Below, piece by piece: positions 1 through 7,384 of a stretch of 64,000 nt of DNA (within the stretch, counting starts at the first letter, position 1; every line of letters starts with the position of its first letter). The notes beneath the pieces are model-generated. The model saw only the letters and a list, made by a program, of their open reading frames with translations, did no database searches and was not told the origin of the DNA. The DNA lies in contig CAWJBC010000017.1 in the NCBI GenBank assembly GCA_963840975.1, forward strand, positions 62,001 to 126,000, given 5' to 3'. A program made the position numbers and the translations under genes. This stretch comes from JAADJA01 sp963840975 (GTDB lineage Bacteria; Bacteroidota; Bacteroidia; Bacteroidales; JAADJA01).

Positions 1-414
1 TTTGTCATAAACCTCCTCATCCGTTTTGAGAACAACCGGCGTTTTGACCTCTTTTTGCATTTCTTTTTTTATGTTCAGCGAAGGTTTGATAACGGGCATT
101 TTTGTCCATTGCCCTTCGCGCGAAGGTTCCTGTTTATATTCGGGGGTCGCAGGTGGCTTGGGTGTTAGCGGCAACGGCTCACCCTTCATAATTCTGATTT
201 GTTCCCATTGCTTTTTCAGGTACTCTGCAAATTCCTGATCTCTTTGTTTGACATATTCATCAAATTCGTTTTGCATCCGGTTGATAAATTCCTGTTGCTT
301 TTGCTTCATTGCAGCCATTTCATCCGCTCTTTGTTTTTTGAATTCTTCAAAAGTCTGGGCCTGGATGATTCCGCCGATAATTATTGCTGACAGCAGTATA
401 AATAATTTCTTCAT
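1..414 (-). CDS. Secreted coiled-coil hypothetical protein, 3' end outside window
   Basis: The frame opens with ATG at 414 and stays open to the window edge, so only the first 138 residues are visible. Residues 1-19 form a signal peptide (MKKLFILLSAIIIGGIIQAQ, cleavage near AQ-TF). Residues 20-70 are rich in Glu, Lys, Gln and Met with heptad-like spacing, suggesting a coiled coil. A Pro-rich linker follows (PLPLTPKPPATPEYK) and then a Lys-rich stretch. No catalytic family is recognised. It lies 22 bases downstream of the LPP20-like gene on the same strand and is probably co-transcribed with it, so an envelope role is likely. The product beyond the window is unknown. Confidence 0.75.
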   Translation of the reverse strand, partial: MKKLFILLSAIIIGGIIQAQTFEEFKKQRADEMAAMKQKQQEFINRMQNEFDEYVKQRDQEFAEYLKKQWEQIRIMKGEPLPLTPKPPATPEYKQEPSREGQWTKMPVIKPSLNIKKEMQKEVKTPVVLKTDEEVYDK

Positions 415-436
415 TTTTCGAAATTTTTATCGTTGA

Positions 437-1492
437 TCATTCATGTTTTTTTAAATAATCCATATCCAACATTAAAAAATTATTGGCAACCCGCAGCCCG
501 GTAATCGTTAATGAGGGCTTTGTTTCAGAAATTTCGCGGGATAAATTTTTATTTCCTGTTGTATGCTCATCTCCTACCTGCTTAATGGCAAAGGAAGAAG
601 ACTGCGACAATAAAAGGGTTTTTTGAATCAGGATTTCAAAATAGGTTTTCCAAAGCCCGTAGTTCAGCTTATGGCTGTAATTGTCGTCTGTTTCAACTGA
701 GGGCGGATTCTCCCCTCCTGCGTACCTGAAATTGAAATATGGAAAAGGAACAAGTTCATTATTCATTCCCGAATTGATTTCAAGAAGGTTGTTGAGGGTG
801 TGAATTGAATAGGTCAATTCTTCCGCCGGATTGCCGGCAGTGGACCGGTGAATTTCAAGACTGATTTTTTCCTCTGTTTCAAAAACATTGTTTTTTTGGC
901 GTTCAACCTGGTAAATTTCACTGTTAACATCTATCGTATCGGTCAGTTGAAGCACATCTGAGAAACTATATTTAAGCAGAATAATGGCTTCACCAAACGA
1001 TGTGAGAAAATATTCCAATTCCTCAAAATTGCTTTCGGTAAAAGTCATTTTTGAAAAAACTTTGTATAGGTTCTCATATTTTGTGGTAAACTTTTCCGAG
1101 CCGGGTGTTATTTTTTCACCTGAAAAATTATCGGTTATTCCGCTAATTCGCGGATAAAGCAGCAGGGTGGTAACCGCTTTGGCCCTCAAACATGCTTGCC
1201 TGCGGGCAGTTTCTTCCGGCAAACCCGGGTCGGAAATCCCAATGGAATAAAAATGATTTTTATCTGATGCCGGAATTGTGAACAGCCAGGGTGGTAAACT
1301 TGCTGGATGGAGGATTTGGGTGTTTTTAACGGTATCTGCCGAACCTATTTTCACTTCTTTATAGAGTGTACCTTTAAACTTCTCATAATCATTATCAGTT
1401 GAGATCATACTGTTTTCCTGAGAAAAAACATAGGAACAGCATAGCAAAACTACTCCCAACAAATTTTTTTTATAATTCAGAAGTAAAGGCAT
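437..1492 (-). CDS. LPP20-like secreted protein
   Basis: Encodes about 351 residues. The open frame extends to a TTG at 1525, but the first ATG is at 1492 and gives a clean signal peptide (MPLLLNYKKNLLGVVLLCCS then YVFSQ), so that start was chosen. The segment with PPWLFTIPASDKNHFYSIGI followed by an Ala/Arg-rich helix (EETARRQACLRAKAVTTLLL) has the layout of the LPP20 lipoprotein fold, in which a short strand is followed by a helix with the pattern A..A...A...L. No catalytic residues are evident. Its neighbours are a clear LPP20 lipoprotein upstream and a secreted coiled-coil gene downstream, all on the minus strand. Function is unknown; assignment to an envelope-associated LPP20-like group is an inference from pattern. 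Confidence 0.6.
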   Translation of the reverse strand: MPLLLNYKKNLLGVVLLCCSYVFSQENSMISTDNDYEKFKGTLYKEVKIGSADTVKNTQILHPASLPPWLFTIPASDKNHFYSIGISDPGLPEETARRQACLRAKAVTTLLLYPRISGITDNFSGEKITPGSEKFTTKYENLYKVFSKMTFTESNFEELEYFLTSFGEAIILLKYSFSDVLQLTDTIDVNSEIYQVERQKNNVFETEEKISLEIHRSTAGNPAEELTYSIHTLNNLLEINSGMNNELVPFPYFNFRYAGGENPPSVETDDNYSHKLNYGLWKTYFEILIQKTLLLSQSSSFAIKQVGDEHTTGNKNLSREISETKPSLTITGLRVANNFLMLDMDYLKKHE

Positions 1493-1565
1493 GATCAGTA
1501 GATTTGTGCTGTTGCCATAAAGCAAATTAATCAGTGAAAACAGATCTCAGTCTGGAATTCAGCCA

Positions 1566-1585
1566 TGAAGCGCCAGGGCGCTTCA
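1566..1585. other. Perfect GC-rich hairpin between LPP20-like genes
   Basis: TGAAGCGC and GCGCTTCA are separated by a 4-base loop, a perfect 8-bp stem in the gap between the lipoprotein gene (stop at 1647) and the next minus-strand gene (start 1492). There is no T-run after it on the minus strand, so it is more likely an RNA-processing or stability element than an intrinsic terminator. Confidence 0.45.
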
Positions 1586-1634
1586 ACAGGAATGTAGTTT
1601 TACTATCAAACCTGGTCGCGCCTCAGCGATTCAT

Positions 1635-1661
1635 GAAAGAGGTAATTTAGTAACCTCTTTC
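1635..1661 (-). terminator. Hairpin overlapping the LPP20 lipoprotein stop codon
   Basis: GAAAGAGGT and ACCTCTTTC form a perfect 9-bp inverted repeat around a 9-base AT loop, and the gene's stop codon lies inside it. It could act as a weak terminator or 3' protective hairpin for the lipoprotein mRNA. No U-tract follows, so the terminator call is tentative. Confidence 0.35.
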
Positions 1662-2249
1662 CTTTGCCATTTTATCCATTTCAGCATCGAAGGTCTTTTT
1701 GAACTGCTCATAGTCATAATCAATCTTCAGCTTATCGTCCTGCGAAAGACGCTCGTTCATGGCATTCATCAGTTCATCACCGGCGAGTTCGAGAGCAATG
1801 TAGGTCTTGTAATTGCCTGAGCTTGTTTTGGTGGTTTTTTCACAAATGGTTTTAACACCATTCAGTTTTTGGTTGATCACTTCACGGGTCAACGACTCGA
1901 AGCGCTCTTCGGCTTCTTCAAGGTTGTTCATTTCGCGTGAATTCACATAATTGTCAATCACTCCTTTCACCTGGGTTTCGATGGCGGCAGCGAGTTCAGC
2001 GCGGGCATTACTCATCGCTTTTTTCTTGGCAGTTGCCTGGTCAACACTTTCGCCTACCTGGTTAGCCCGGAAAAACTCATTGTTCGATTGATATTCCGGT
2101 CCGGAACAATAAACTTCAATCAGCGTTTCGCCCTGATCTTTGGTTGATGCAGCTTTTTCTTTTGATTTGCAACCACTGACTACAACAGTCAATGTAAGCG
2201 CTGCAATCATCATTGTACTTGTAATTTTGTAATAAACTCTCATACTCAT
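1647..2249 (-). CDS. LPP20 family lipoprotein
   Basis: A small lipoprotein with an N-terminal hydrophobic segment ending in VVVSGC, a lipobox, so it should be lipidated at that Cys and anchored in the envelope. The mature part has the LPP20 pattern: a short strand (LIEVYCSGPEYQSNNEFFRA), then a helix with the repeat AKKKAMSNARAELAAAIETQ, then strands with TSSGNYKTYIALEL. The C-terminus is a charged helix. The frame could open at GTG 2288 or ATG 2276. The -7 box at 2293-2300 places transcription start near 2288, so an ATG with a usable leader (2249, or 2276) is preferred. It is followed by two more minus-strand envelope genes. The molecular role of LPP20 proteins is poorly known. Confidence 0.75.
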   Translation of the reverse strand: MSMRVYYKITSTMMIAALTLTVVVSGCKSKEKAASTKDQGETLIEVYCSGPEYQSNNEFFRANQVGESVDQATAKKKAMSNARAELAAAIETQVKGVIDNYVNSREMNNLEEAEERFESLTREVINQKLNGVKTICEKTTKTSSGNYKTYIALELAGDELMNAMNERLSQDDKLKIDYDYEQFKKTFDAEMDKMAKERGY

Positions 2250-2292
2250 TTTTTTAAGGTTAATGTTGTTTTTCATTTTGTTTTTCACAGGT

Positions 2293-2323
2293 CAAATTTA
2301 TATAAAAAAATAAAATCTGCAAA
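2293..2323 (-). promoter_or_regulatory. Bacteroidota promoter for the LPP20 lipoprotein
   Basis: On the minus strand TTTG (2320-2323), a 19-base spacer and TAAATTTG (2293-2300) match the Bacteroidota -33/-7 consensus TTTG-N19-21-TAnnTTTG. The predicted start point is near 2288, at the 5' end of the lipoprotein frame. Confidence 0.6.
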
Positions 2324-2534
2324 AATTTTCCTATAAATAAACACGATGATTCAGACATTTTTCAAAACTAACCAAACTGTTAGTTACATTTTTGTTAGCC
2401 GGGTGTTATATCACCAGAAAGCAGGTTTGCAAAAAATAGACATATCCCGACTCTGGACTCGCAAAAGGTAAGACCAAGTTTTTGTAAATAAAACAACTTT
2501 GTTTGATAAATTATCATCATTATCCTTTTATGTG

Positions 2535-2542
2535 TATATTTG
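2535..2542 (+). promoter_or_regulatory. -7 promoter box for vapBC
   Basis: TATATTTG matches the Bacteroidota -7 consensus TAnnTTTG and lies 34 bases before the vapB start codon. No well-spaced -33 TTTG was found (the nearest, around 2502, is about 29 bases away). Confidence 0.5.
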
Positions 2543-2576
2543 CATCAATAAATGTGTAAGGTTAATGTAAAAGAAT

Positions 2577-2771
2577 ATGCGCACAAACATTGTTATTGAT
2601 GACGAATTGATGGATAAGGCTATTTTGCTCAGTAACGGTAAATCGAAAAAAGCAGTTGTCGAAGAGGCTTTGCAATTGTTGATACGGATAAAAGAGCAGT
2701 TGAAAATACGTGACTTACGCGGACAACTCACATGGGAAGGCGATCTTAACCAAATGCGCCTTGATAAATGA
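2577..2771 (+). CDS. vapB: VapB-type antitoxin
   Basis: A 64-residue protein. The N-terminus (MRTNIVIDDELMDKAILLSN) and following helix (KSKKAVVEEALQLLI) fit the VapB antitoxin type, with a short beta strand and two helices that dimerise and bind DNA, followed by a C-terminal toxin-wrapping tail. Residues 50-64 (LTWEGDLNQMRLDK) contain the W-x-G-D-L-x-x-M-R motif that in this family contacts the PIN toxin. The stop codon overlaps the vapC start by 4 bases, as expected of a translationally coupled antitoxin-toxin pair. Autorepression of the promoter at 2535-2542 is inferred from the family. Confidence 0.85.
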   Translation: MRTNIVIDDELMDKAILLSNGKSKKAVVEEALQLLIRIKEQLKIRDLRGQLTWEGDLNQMRLDK

Positions 2772-3157
2772 TACTTGTTGATACTTCCGTTTGGATTGAT
2801 TATTTCACTGGACTGCAAAATAAGCATACCCATAAGCTTAATGAATCACTTTCGTCAGAACTGGTTGCCATTGGGGATATTATCCTCGCTGAAATTTTAC
2901 AGGGATTTCGAAAAGACATAGATTATCGAAAAGCAAAAAAAGCCCTTGGCAGTTTAATCTGTTATACTATTTCCAATAAAGAAATGGCGATCAAAAGCGC
3001 TGATAATTTCCGCTACCTGAGAAAGAAGGGCTTTACGGTTCGCAAAACAACAGATATGTTGATTGGCACATTTTGTATTGAAAATAAAATTCCGCTTTTG
3101 CATAATGATAAGGATTTTTTGCCTTTGATTGATTTGGGATTGGAGGTTGTGTTATAG
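2768..3157 (+). CDS. vapC: VapC-type PIN domain ribonuclease toxin
   Basis: A 129-residue single PIN domain. The acidic Mg2+-binding residues are visible: D5 in LVDTSVWIDY, E42 in ILAEILQGF, D96 in KTTDMLIG and D114/D116 in HNDKDF. This is the full quartet of an active VapC endoribonuclease, which typically cleaves tRNA or rRNA when VapB is lost. Length is normal for the family. The start overlaps the vapB stop (ATGA), so the pair forms one operon. The unit stands alone between envelope genes and a U32 gene, with no mobile-element genes beside it. Target RNA cannot be inferred. Confidence 0.88.
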   Translation: MILVDTSVWIDYFTGLQNKHTHKLNESLSSELVAIGDIILAEILQGFRKDIDYRKAKKALGSLICYTISNKEMAIKSADNFRYLRKKGFTVRKTTDMLIGTFCIENKIPLLHNDKDFLPLIDLGLEVVL

Positions 3158-3223
3158 AAAGCAAATTATCATGATCAGTGATGTTTCATATCAGCAAATA
3201 TCATAAAGATCAGTGTTCCATTT

Positions 3224-3334
3224 TTATGAATAGTTTTCTAACCCTTTGATCTGATTCTTTGGAATATCAAAAACCACTTCATTTCGATCAATAAACAAAC
3301 AAAAGATTTTCTTTTTAGGGTTGATTTGCTTCAT
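3224..3334 (-). CDS. Possible 36-residue basic peptide
   Basis: A small open frame with ATG at 3332-3334 starting MKQINPKKKIFCLFIDRNEV and ending in GLENYS. It sits in the otherwise empty 3158-3414 gap, on the strand opposite its neighbours. No ribosome binding site, promoter or family is recognised. Its composition looks protein-like and it may be a remnant of a larger gene rather than an expressed peptide. Confidence 0.2.
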   Translation of the reverse strand: MKQINPKKKIFCLFIDRNEVVFDIPKNQIKGLENYS

Positions 3335-3389
3335 AAAATTAAGATTTACACCACAGGAATTCAGATACAAATATTAATGAAATACCTTT

Positions 3390-3397
3390 TAACTTTG
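3390..3397 (+). promoter_or_regulatory. -7 promoter box for the U32 gene
   Basis: TAACTTTG followed by CACC fits the Bacteroidota TAnnTTTG box and lies 18 bases before the ATG at 3415, giving a short leader. No -33 TTTG was seen at the usual distance. Confidence 0.5.
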
Positions 3398-3414
3398 CAC
3401 CGAAAATATAAAAA

Positions 3415-4668
3415 ATGTTATTGACTGCAAGCGATATCGAAATCATGGCTCCGGTAGGTTCTTACGAATCCTTAATGGCTGCAATACAGGGTGGAGCCAA
3501 TTCGGTTTATTTCGGGATTGGTCATCTGAATATGCGCTCCAAATCGAGTAAGAACTTTACCCTGGATGATTTGAAGGAAATTTCAGCCATTGCAAGGCAA
3601 AATAATCTCCGCACTTATATTACCCTCAATACTGTGATTTACGATAAAGAAATTGCAGAAATGAAAACCATAGTAGATGCTGCAAAAATAAACGGGATCA
3701 CTGCCATCATTGCTTCCGACCAGTCAGTGATTCAGTATGCTAATCAGGCTGGAATGGAAGTCCACATGTCAACCCAGACCAATATCACCAACCTTGAAGC
3801 GGTTAAATTCTGGTCGCATTTTGCCGATGTTATGGTGACTGCCCGTGAACTAAACCTGAATCAGGTGGCAGCTATCACCAAAGCTATTGAAGAGCAGCAA
3901 ATCAAAGGACCCTCAGGAAAACTTGTTCAGATAGAAGTATTTGCTCATGGCGCGCTGTGTATGGCTGTTTCAGGAAAATGTTATTTAAGTCTCGATAACC
4001 TGAACTCTTCCGCCAACCGTGGCGCCTGTCTACAACAGTGTCGCCGCCCTTACCATGTTACTGATGAGGATGGAATTGAACTGGTGGTTGACAATGAATA
4101 CATCATGTCACCCAAAGATTTGAAAACCCTTGATTTTCTTGACAAAATCCTGAAAGCCGGCGTCAGGGTACTCAAGATTGAAGGTCGTGGAAGGTCGGCA
4201 GACTATGTTAAAACGGTTAGCAAGGTCTATCGGGAAGCGGTGGATGCCTGGTTTGACGGCTCTTTTGGCAAGGAAAAACTTGAAACCTGGAACCTTGAAC
4301 TTGGAACCGTTTATAACCGCGGATTCTGGGATGGTTATTACCTTGGAAGAAAAACCGGTGAATGGACGGAACAATACGGTTCCTTGGCTTCCAAACAAAA
4401 AGTTTATGTTGGACTGGTCAATAATTTTTTCAATAATCTTAAGGTAGCGGAAATAAAGATGGAAACTCAGAACCTTAACCTTGGTGATGAAATAAAGATC
4501 ATCGGCCCGACAACCGGTGTTTACGAGGATGTCATAAACGAGATCAGGGTTGACATGAAAAATGTTACCCAAACCGTAAAAGGCGAGCTATGCTCCATAC
4601 CTGTTAAAGAACTTGTAAGGAGAGGAGATAAGGTTTATAAGCTGATTGAAGTTAATGAGGAATTTTAA
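3415..4668 (+). CDS. Peptidase U32 family protein (TrhP/RlhA-like)
   Basis: A 417-residue cytoplasmic protein. It opens with EIMAPVGSYESLMAAIQGGA and contains the U32 signature around residues 175-200 (EVFAHGALCMAVSGKCYLS). Four Cys in that signature and in RGACLQQCRRPYHV match the Fe-S-binding set of U32 proteins. Despite the name, characterised bacterial U32 members work with iron-sulfur clusters in RNA hydroxylation (TrhP on tRNA uridine-34, RlhA on 23S rRNA) or ubiquinone hydroxylation (UbiU/UbiV). Family membership is firm; the substrate here is open, with tRNA hydroxylation the best guess. The PHP gene follows after one base, so the two are co-transcribed. Confidence 0.85.
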   Translation: MLLTASDIEIMAPVGSYESLMAAIQGGANSVYFGIGHLNMRSKSSKNFTLDDLKEISAIARQNNLRTYITLNTVIYDKEIAEMKTIVDAAKINGITAIIASDQSVIQYANQAGMEVHMSTQTNITNLEAVKFWSHFADVMVTARELNLNQVAAITKAIEEQQIKGPSGKLVQIEVFAHGALCMAVSGKCYLSLDNLNSSANRGACLQQCRRPYHVTDEDGIELVVDNEYIMSPKDLKTLDFLDKILKAGVRVLKIEGRGRSADYVKTVSKVYREAVDAWFDGSFGKEKLETWNLELGTVYNRGFWDGYYLGRKTGEWTEQYGSLASKQKVYVGLVNNFFNNLKVAEIKMETQNLNLGDEIKIIGPTTGVYEDVINEIRVDMKNVTQTVKGELCSIPVKELVRRGDKVYKLIEVNEEF

Positions 4669-4669
4669 T

Positions 4670-5518
4670 ATGGAATTATTCAACTTGCATACCCATTCCC
4701 GCTTCTGCGATGGCAAAGAAGAACCGGAAGCTTATGTAAAACAGGCTATCAAACTGGGATTTCATACCCTTGGTTTTTCCAGCCATGCACCTGTGCCCTT
4801 TGAAAACAATTTCTCGCTGAAGGAAGAAAAAATGACAGAATACTTTTCTACCATCCGGAATCTTGAAGATAAATACAAAGACAAAATCAACATCCTGCTT
4901 TCGATGGAAATTGACTTCATTCCGGGAATTACACGGGATTTTTCTGAATTTTCAAAAGCAGGAAATCTTAATTATACCATTGGTGGCGTCCACCTCGTGA
5001 GGAATAAGGAAATTGAGAAATTATGGTTTATTGACGGATCTAAACAGGAAACCTATGATGATGGATTACAAAAGCTATTCAATGGTCATATCCGAAAAGG
5101 AGTGGAAGCCTATTACGGACAAATCAGAGAAATGGTGGCAACCCAAAAACCCGATATCATCGCCCACCTCGACAAAATTAAAATGCACAATAAAAATCGC
5201 TATTTCTCAGAAGAGGAAAGCTGGTATAAAGATCTTGTCTGGAAAACGCTCAAATATATTTCCTCTGAATCGAATTGCATAGTGGAAGTGAACACCCGTG
5301 GATTGTATAAAAAACGCAGCGAAACCTTTTTTCCAAGTCCGGCTATACTTGAACAAGTTCATCACCTTAAAATACCAATTACTTTGAGTTCCGATGCACA
5401 TCAGCCACAGGAATTAGATGGTTATTATAATGAAGCCCTGAAGCTATTGAAAGAAATTGGGTTTAAGGAATTGATTTATTTTCATCAAAATGGAAGAGCA
5501 ATTCAAAAAATAAATTGA
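4670..5518 (+). CDS. PHP-domain histidinol-phosphatase-like protein
   Basis: About 282 residues. The N-terminal NLHTHSRFCDGKEEPEAYV has the PHP metal-binding HxH and the C-D-G signature of HisK/HisJ-type histidinol-phosphate phosphatases. Further motifs follow: SSHAPVPF, EIDFIPG, GGVHLV, DIIAHLDKIKMHN, VEVNTRGLYK and ITLSSDAHQP, together supplying the His/Asp/Glu ligands of a trinuclear metal site in a TIM barrel. The start was put at the ATG just after the upstream stop (4666-4668), because earlier candidates overlap the U32 gene and would add residues before the HTH motif. No other histidine gene is nearby, so the physiological phosphate monoester is not certain. Confidence 0.8.
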   Translation: MELFNLHTHSRFCDGKEEPEAYVKQAIKLGFHTLGFSSHAPVPFENNFSLKEEKMTEYFSTIRNLEDKYKDKINILLSMEIDFIPGITRDFSEFSKAGNLNYTIGGVHLVRNKEIEKLWFIDGSKQETYDDGLQKLFNGHIRKGVEAYYGQIREMVATQKPDIIAHLDKIKMHNKNRYFSEEESWYKDLVWKTLKYISSESNCIVEVNTRGLYKKRSETFFPSPAILEQVHHLKIPITLSSDAHQPQELDGYYNEALKLLKEIGFKELIYFHQNGRAIQKIN

Positions 5519-5944
5519 TTATCCATCTTTTTCCATCAAATAATGCTCTATCCCTGCTTCCGTAAATTTTTCCCCGACCCTTACAAATCCGGCCCTCTGG
5601 TAGTAACTGACCGCCTTCAATTGAGAATGAAGGTAAATCTTTCTATTTAATTTGCGGACGTCTTTTAAAACCTCCTTTAATAAAGTGGCTCCCAAACCCT
5701 GATTCCTGAATTCATGCAGCAATGCGAATCGTTCCAGTTTGATACCCTTTTCAGTATCGCGCCAACGGGCAGTGGCAATTGGCTTTTCATCATTGAATAA
5801 AAGATAGAAATGGCTTTCATCCTCATGGTCGTATTCCAATGCCGGATCCACTTTCTGTTCTTCCACAAAAACCTTTATCCGGATTTTACAGCAGGCTTCA
5901 AAAAGTTCCTTATCCTGAAAACCAAATCGTTTAACTTCCAACAT
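5519..5944 (-). CDS. GNAT family N-acetyltransferase
   Basis: A 141-residue single-domain acetyltransferase of the ElaA/YjcF-like kind. Recognisable parts are IRIKVFVEEQKVDPALEYDH near the N-terminus, the strand IATARWRDTEKGIKLERFAL, and the acetyl-CoA pyrophosphate loop FRNQGLGATLLKEVL (R-x-x-G-x-G/A). The C-terminus YYQRAGFVRVGEKFTEAGI is typical. The acceptor substrate is not predictable. Its stop codon abuts that of the convergent PHP gene with no intergenic base. A minus-strand TATCTTTG box lies 17 bases upstream at 5961-5968. Confidence 0.8.
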   Translation of the reverse strand: MLEVKRFGFQDKELFEACCKIRIKVFVEEQKVDPALEYDHEDESHFYLLFNDEKPIATARWRDTEKGIKLERFALLHEFRNQGLGATLLKEVLKDVRKLNRKIYLHSQLKAVSYYQRAGFVRVGEKFTEAGIEHYLMEKDG

Positions 5945-5960
5945 TGGTTAAATCTTTTGG

Positions 5961-5968
5961 CAAAGATA
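5961..5968 (-). promoter_or_regulatory. -7 promoter box for the GNAT gene
   Basis: TATCTTTG on the minus strand, 17 bases upstream of the acetyltransferase ATG at 5944, matches TAnnTTTG. No -33 element stands out. Confidence 0.45.
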
Positions 5969-6059
5969 GAAAAAGAGAACAGGGAAATGTGGATTTTTGA
6001 GTTAACCCTTCATAACTCAATTTAACAATTATTAAAGTTTTCATCATGCTTAAATTTAT

Positions 6060-6067
6060 TATTTTTG
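6060..6067 (+). promoter_or_regulatory. -7 promoter box for ftsX
   Basis: TATTTTTG followed by GAC lies 18 bases upstream of the ftsX ATG and fits the Bacteroidota -7 box. Confidence 0.45.
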
Positions 6068-6085
6068 GACACTTATTAAGCAAGA

Positions 6086-6964
6086 ATGGCAAAGAGCGAA
6101 GAAAGATATTACCGTAAACGGCTGCAAAATTCCTACATCACAACGATTGTAAGCATTTCACTGGTACTATTTATGCTGGGTTTGTTAGGTTTGATAGTCC
6201 TTCATGCGAAAAAACTGTCGGACTACGTGAAAGAAAATATCGGTTTTTCCATCATCATGAAGGACAATGTGAAAGAAGCCGGGATCATCAAACTTCAGAA
6301 AATTCTGGATGCAACAGAGTTTGTAAAATCAACCAAGTACATCACAAAGGAAGAAGCCGCTAAGGAATTTGCCGCTGAATTGGGTGAAGACTTCACCAGT
6401 TTCCTGGGTTTCAATCCCCTGCTACCTACCATTGAGGTAAGGTTTAAAGCGGAATACGCCAACAACGACAGCCTGGCTATCATCAAAACGAAAATCCTTG
6501 AAAACGACAATGTGAAAGAAGTTTTCTACCAGGAATCATTGGTGGATGTTGTAAACAAGAACGTCAGAAAAATCAGTTTTATCATCCTCGGATTTAGTCT
6601 TTTGCTTATGGTTATTGCAATTGCACTCATCAACAACACCATCCGGTTGTCGGTTTATTCAAAGCGGTTCATCATCCGCTCAATGCAGCTTGTAGGAGCA
6701 ACCCGGCGGTTTATCAGCCGGCCTTTTATCGTAGCGGGGATATTTCAGGGAGTAATTGGTTCCATTGTAGCTATCCTGTTGTTGAGCGGAATTATTTATA
6801 TCACGCAACGCGAGTTGCCTGAGCTGGTTAATCTTCAGGATATTGATATGTTCCTTTCCTTGTTCGGGATGGTGATCCTGTCAGGCATCCTGATTTCCTG
6901 GCTATCCAACTATTTTGCAGTCCGCAAGTATATCAGGCTGAAAACGGATTCGCTTTATTATTGA
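6086..6964 (+). CDS. ftsX: Cell division protein FtsX
   Basis: A 292-residue FtsX-type permease. One N-terminal membrane segment (about residues 19-42) is followed by an extracytoplasmic domain of roughly 110 residues. That domain includes IGFSIIMKDNVKEAGIIKLQ, the region that in the family engages cell-wall hydrolase activators. Three C-terminal membrane segments follow (about 158-180, 212-236 and 252-275). The segment IRSMQLVGATRRFISRPFIV is the cytoplasmic coupling loop that contacts the FtsE ATPase. FtsEX drives peptidoglycan hydrolysis at the septum. ftsE is not in this window. The neighbours DUF3098, uppP and truB are the usual Bacteroidota company of ftsX. Confidence 0.93.
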   Translation: MAKSEERYYRKRLQNSYITTIVSISLVLFMLGLLGLIVLHAKKLSDYVKENIGFSIIMKDNVKEAGIIKLQKILDATEFVKSTKYITKEEAAKEFAAELGEDFTSFLGFNPLLPTIEVRFKAEYANNDSLAIIKTKILENDNVKEVFYQESLVDVVNKNVRKISFIILGFSLLLMVIAIALINNTIRLSVYSKRFIIRSMQLVGATRRFISRPFIVAGIFQGVIGSIVAILLLSGIIYITQRELPELVNLQDIDMFLSLFGMVILSGILISWLSNYFAVRKYIRLKTDSLYY

Positions 6965-6975
6965 AAAACAAATGT

Positions 6976-6983
6976 TACTTTTG
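6976..6983 (+). promoter_or_regulatory. -7 promoter box between ftsX and the DUF3098 gene
   Basis: TACTTTTG followed by CCCCC fits TAnnTTTG. It lies just after the ftsX stop and predicts a start point near 6988-6990, which would leave the TTG at 6995 almost leaderless and so supports ATG 7016 as the start of the next gene. Confidence 0.5.
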
Positions 6984-7015
6984 CCCCCTAAATATTGAAG
7001 CATAATTTAATAATC

Positions 7016-7291
7016 ATGAAACAAAAGGAAACAATTAAGCCCTCTGCTCCTGAAAAGCCAAAATTAGCTACTTCCGATTTTGCCTTTGGCAAAGAAAACT
7101 ACAAACTTCTTCTGATCGGTTTGGCGCTGATACTCGTCGGATTTATCCTGATGATCGGAGGAGGCTCTAAAGATCCAAATGTATTCAGCGAAGATATTTT
7201 CAATTTCAGAAGGCTCACCCTTGCTCCCATTCTTGTTCTGGCAGGATTTGTTGTGGAGATATTCGCCATCATGAAGAAACCCAAAGATTGA
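7016..7291 (+). CDS. DUF3098 small membrane protein
   Basis: About 91 residues. A hydrophilic N-terminus (MKQKETIKPSAPEKPKLATS) leads into DFAFGKENYKLLLIGLALIL and a first membrane segment. A short loop (GGGSKDPNVFSEDIFNFRRL) and a second membrane segment (LAPILVLAGFVVEIFAIM) follow, then a basic tail. This is the whole length and layout of the DUF3098 family, which is found in Bacteroidota between ftsX and uppP. The function is unknown. Conserved placement suggests a link to division or wall lipid cycling, but that is inference. The first ATG at 7016 was chosen over an upstream TTG. Confidence 0.85.
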   Translation: MKQKETIKPSAPEKPKLATSDFAFGKENYKLLLIGLALILVGFILMIGGGSKDPNVFSEDIFNFRRLTLAPILVLAGFVVEIFAIMKKPKD

Positions 7292-7384
7292 ACCGTTATT
7301 TGTTCAATTTTTGAAAGTGGTTTGTTCAATGATTTCATCAGGCTGGATTCCAATATTTATCAATCATAATTCTCATTTCGTTAT

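Noticed and set aside
2528..2833. Minus-strand frame antisense to vapBC
   Set aside because: It is a shadow of the clearly recognised VapB/VapC frames and has no family pattern.
4108..4572. Minus-strand frame of 154 codons within the U32 gene
   Set aside because: It overlaps the conserved U32 coding region completely and contains no recognisable motif.
3415..4668. Collagenase annotation for the U32 gene
   Set aside because: U32 proteins were once called collagenases, but characterised relatives with the same Cys set act in RNA or quinone hydroxylation.
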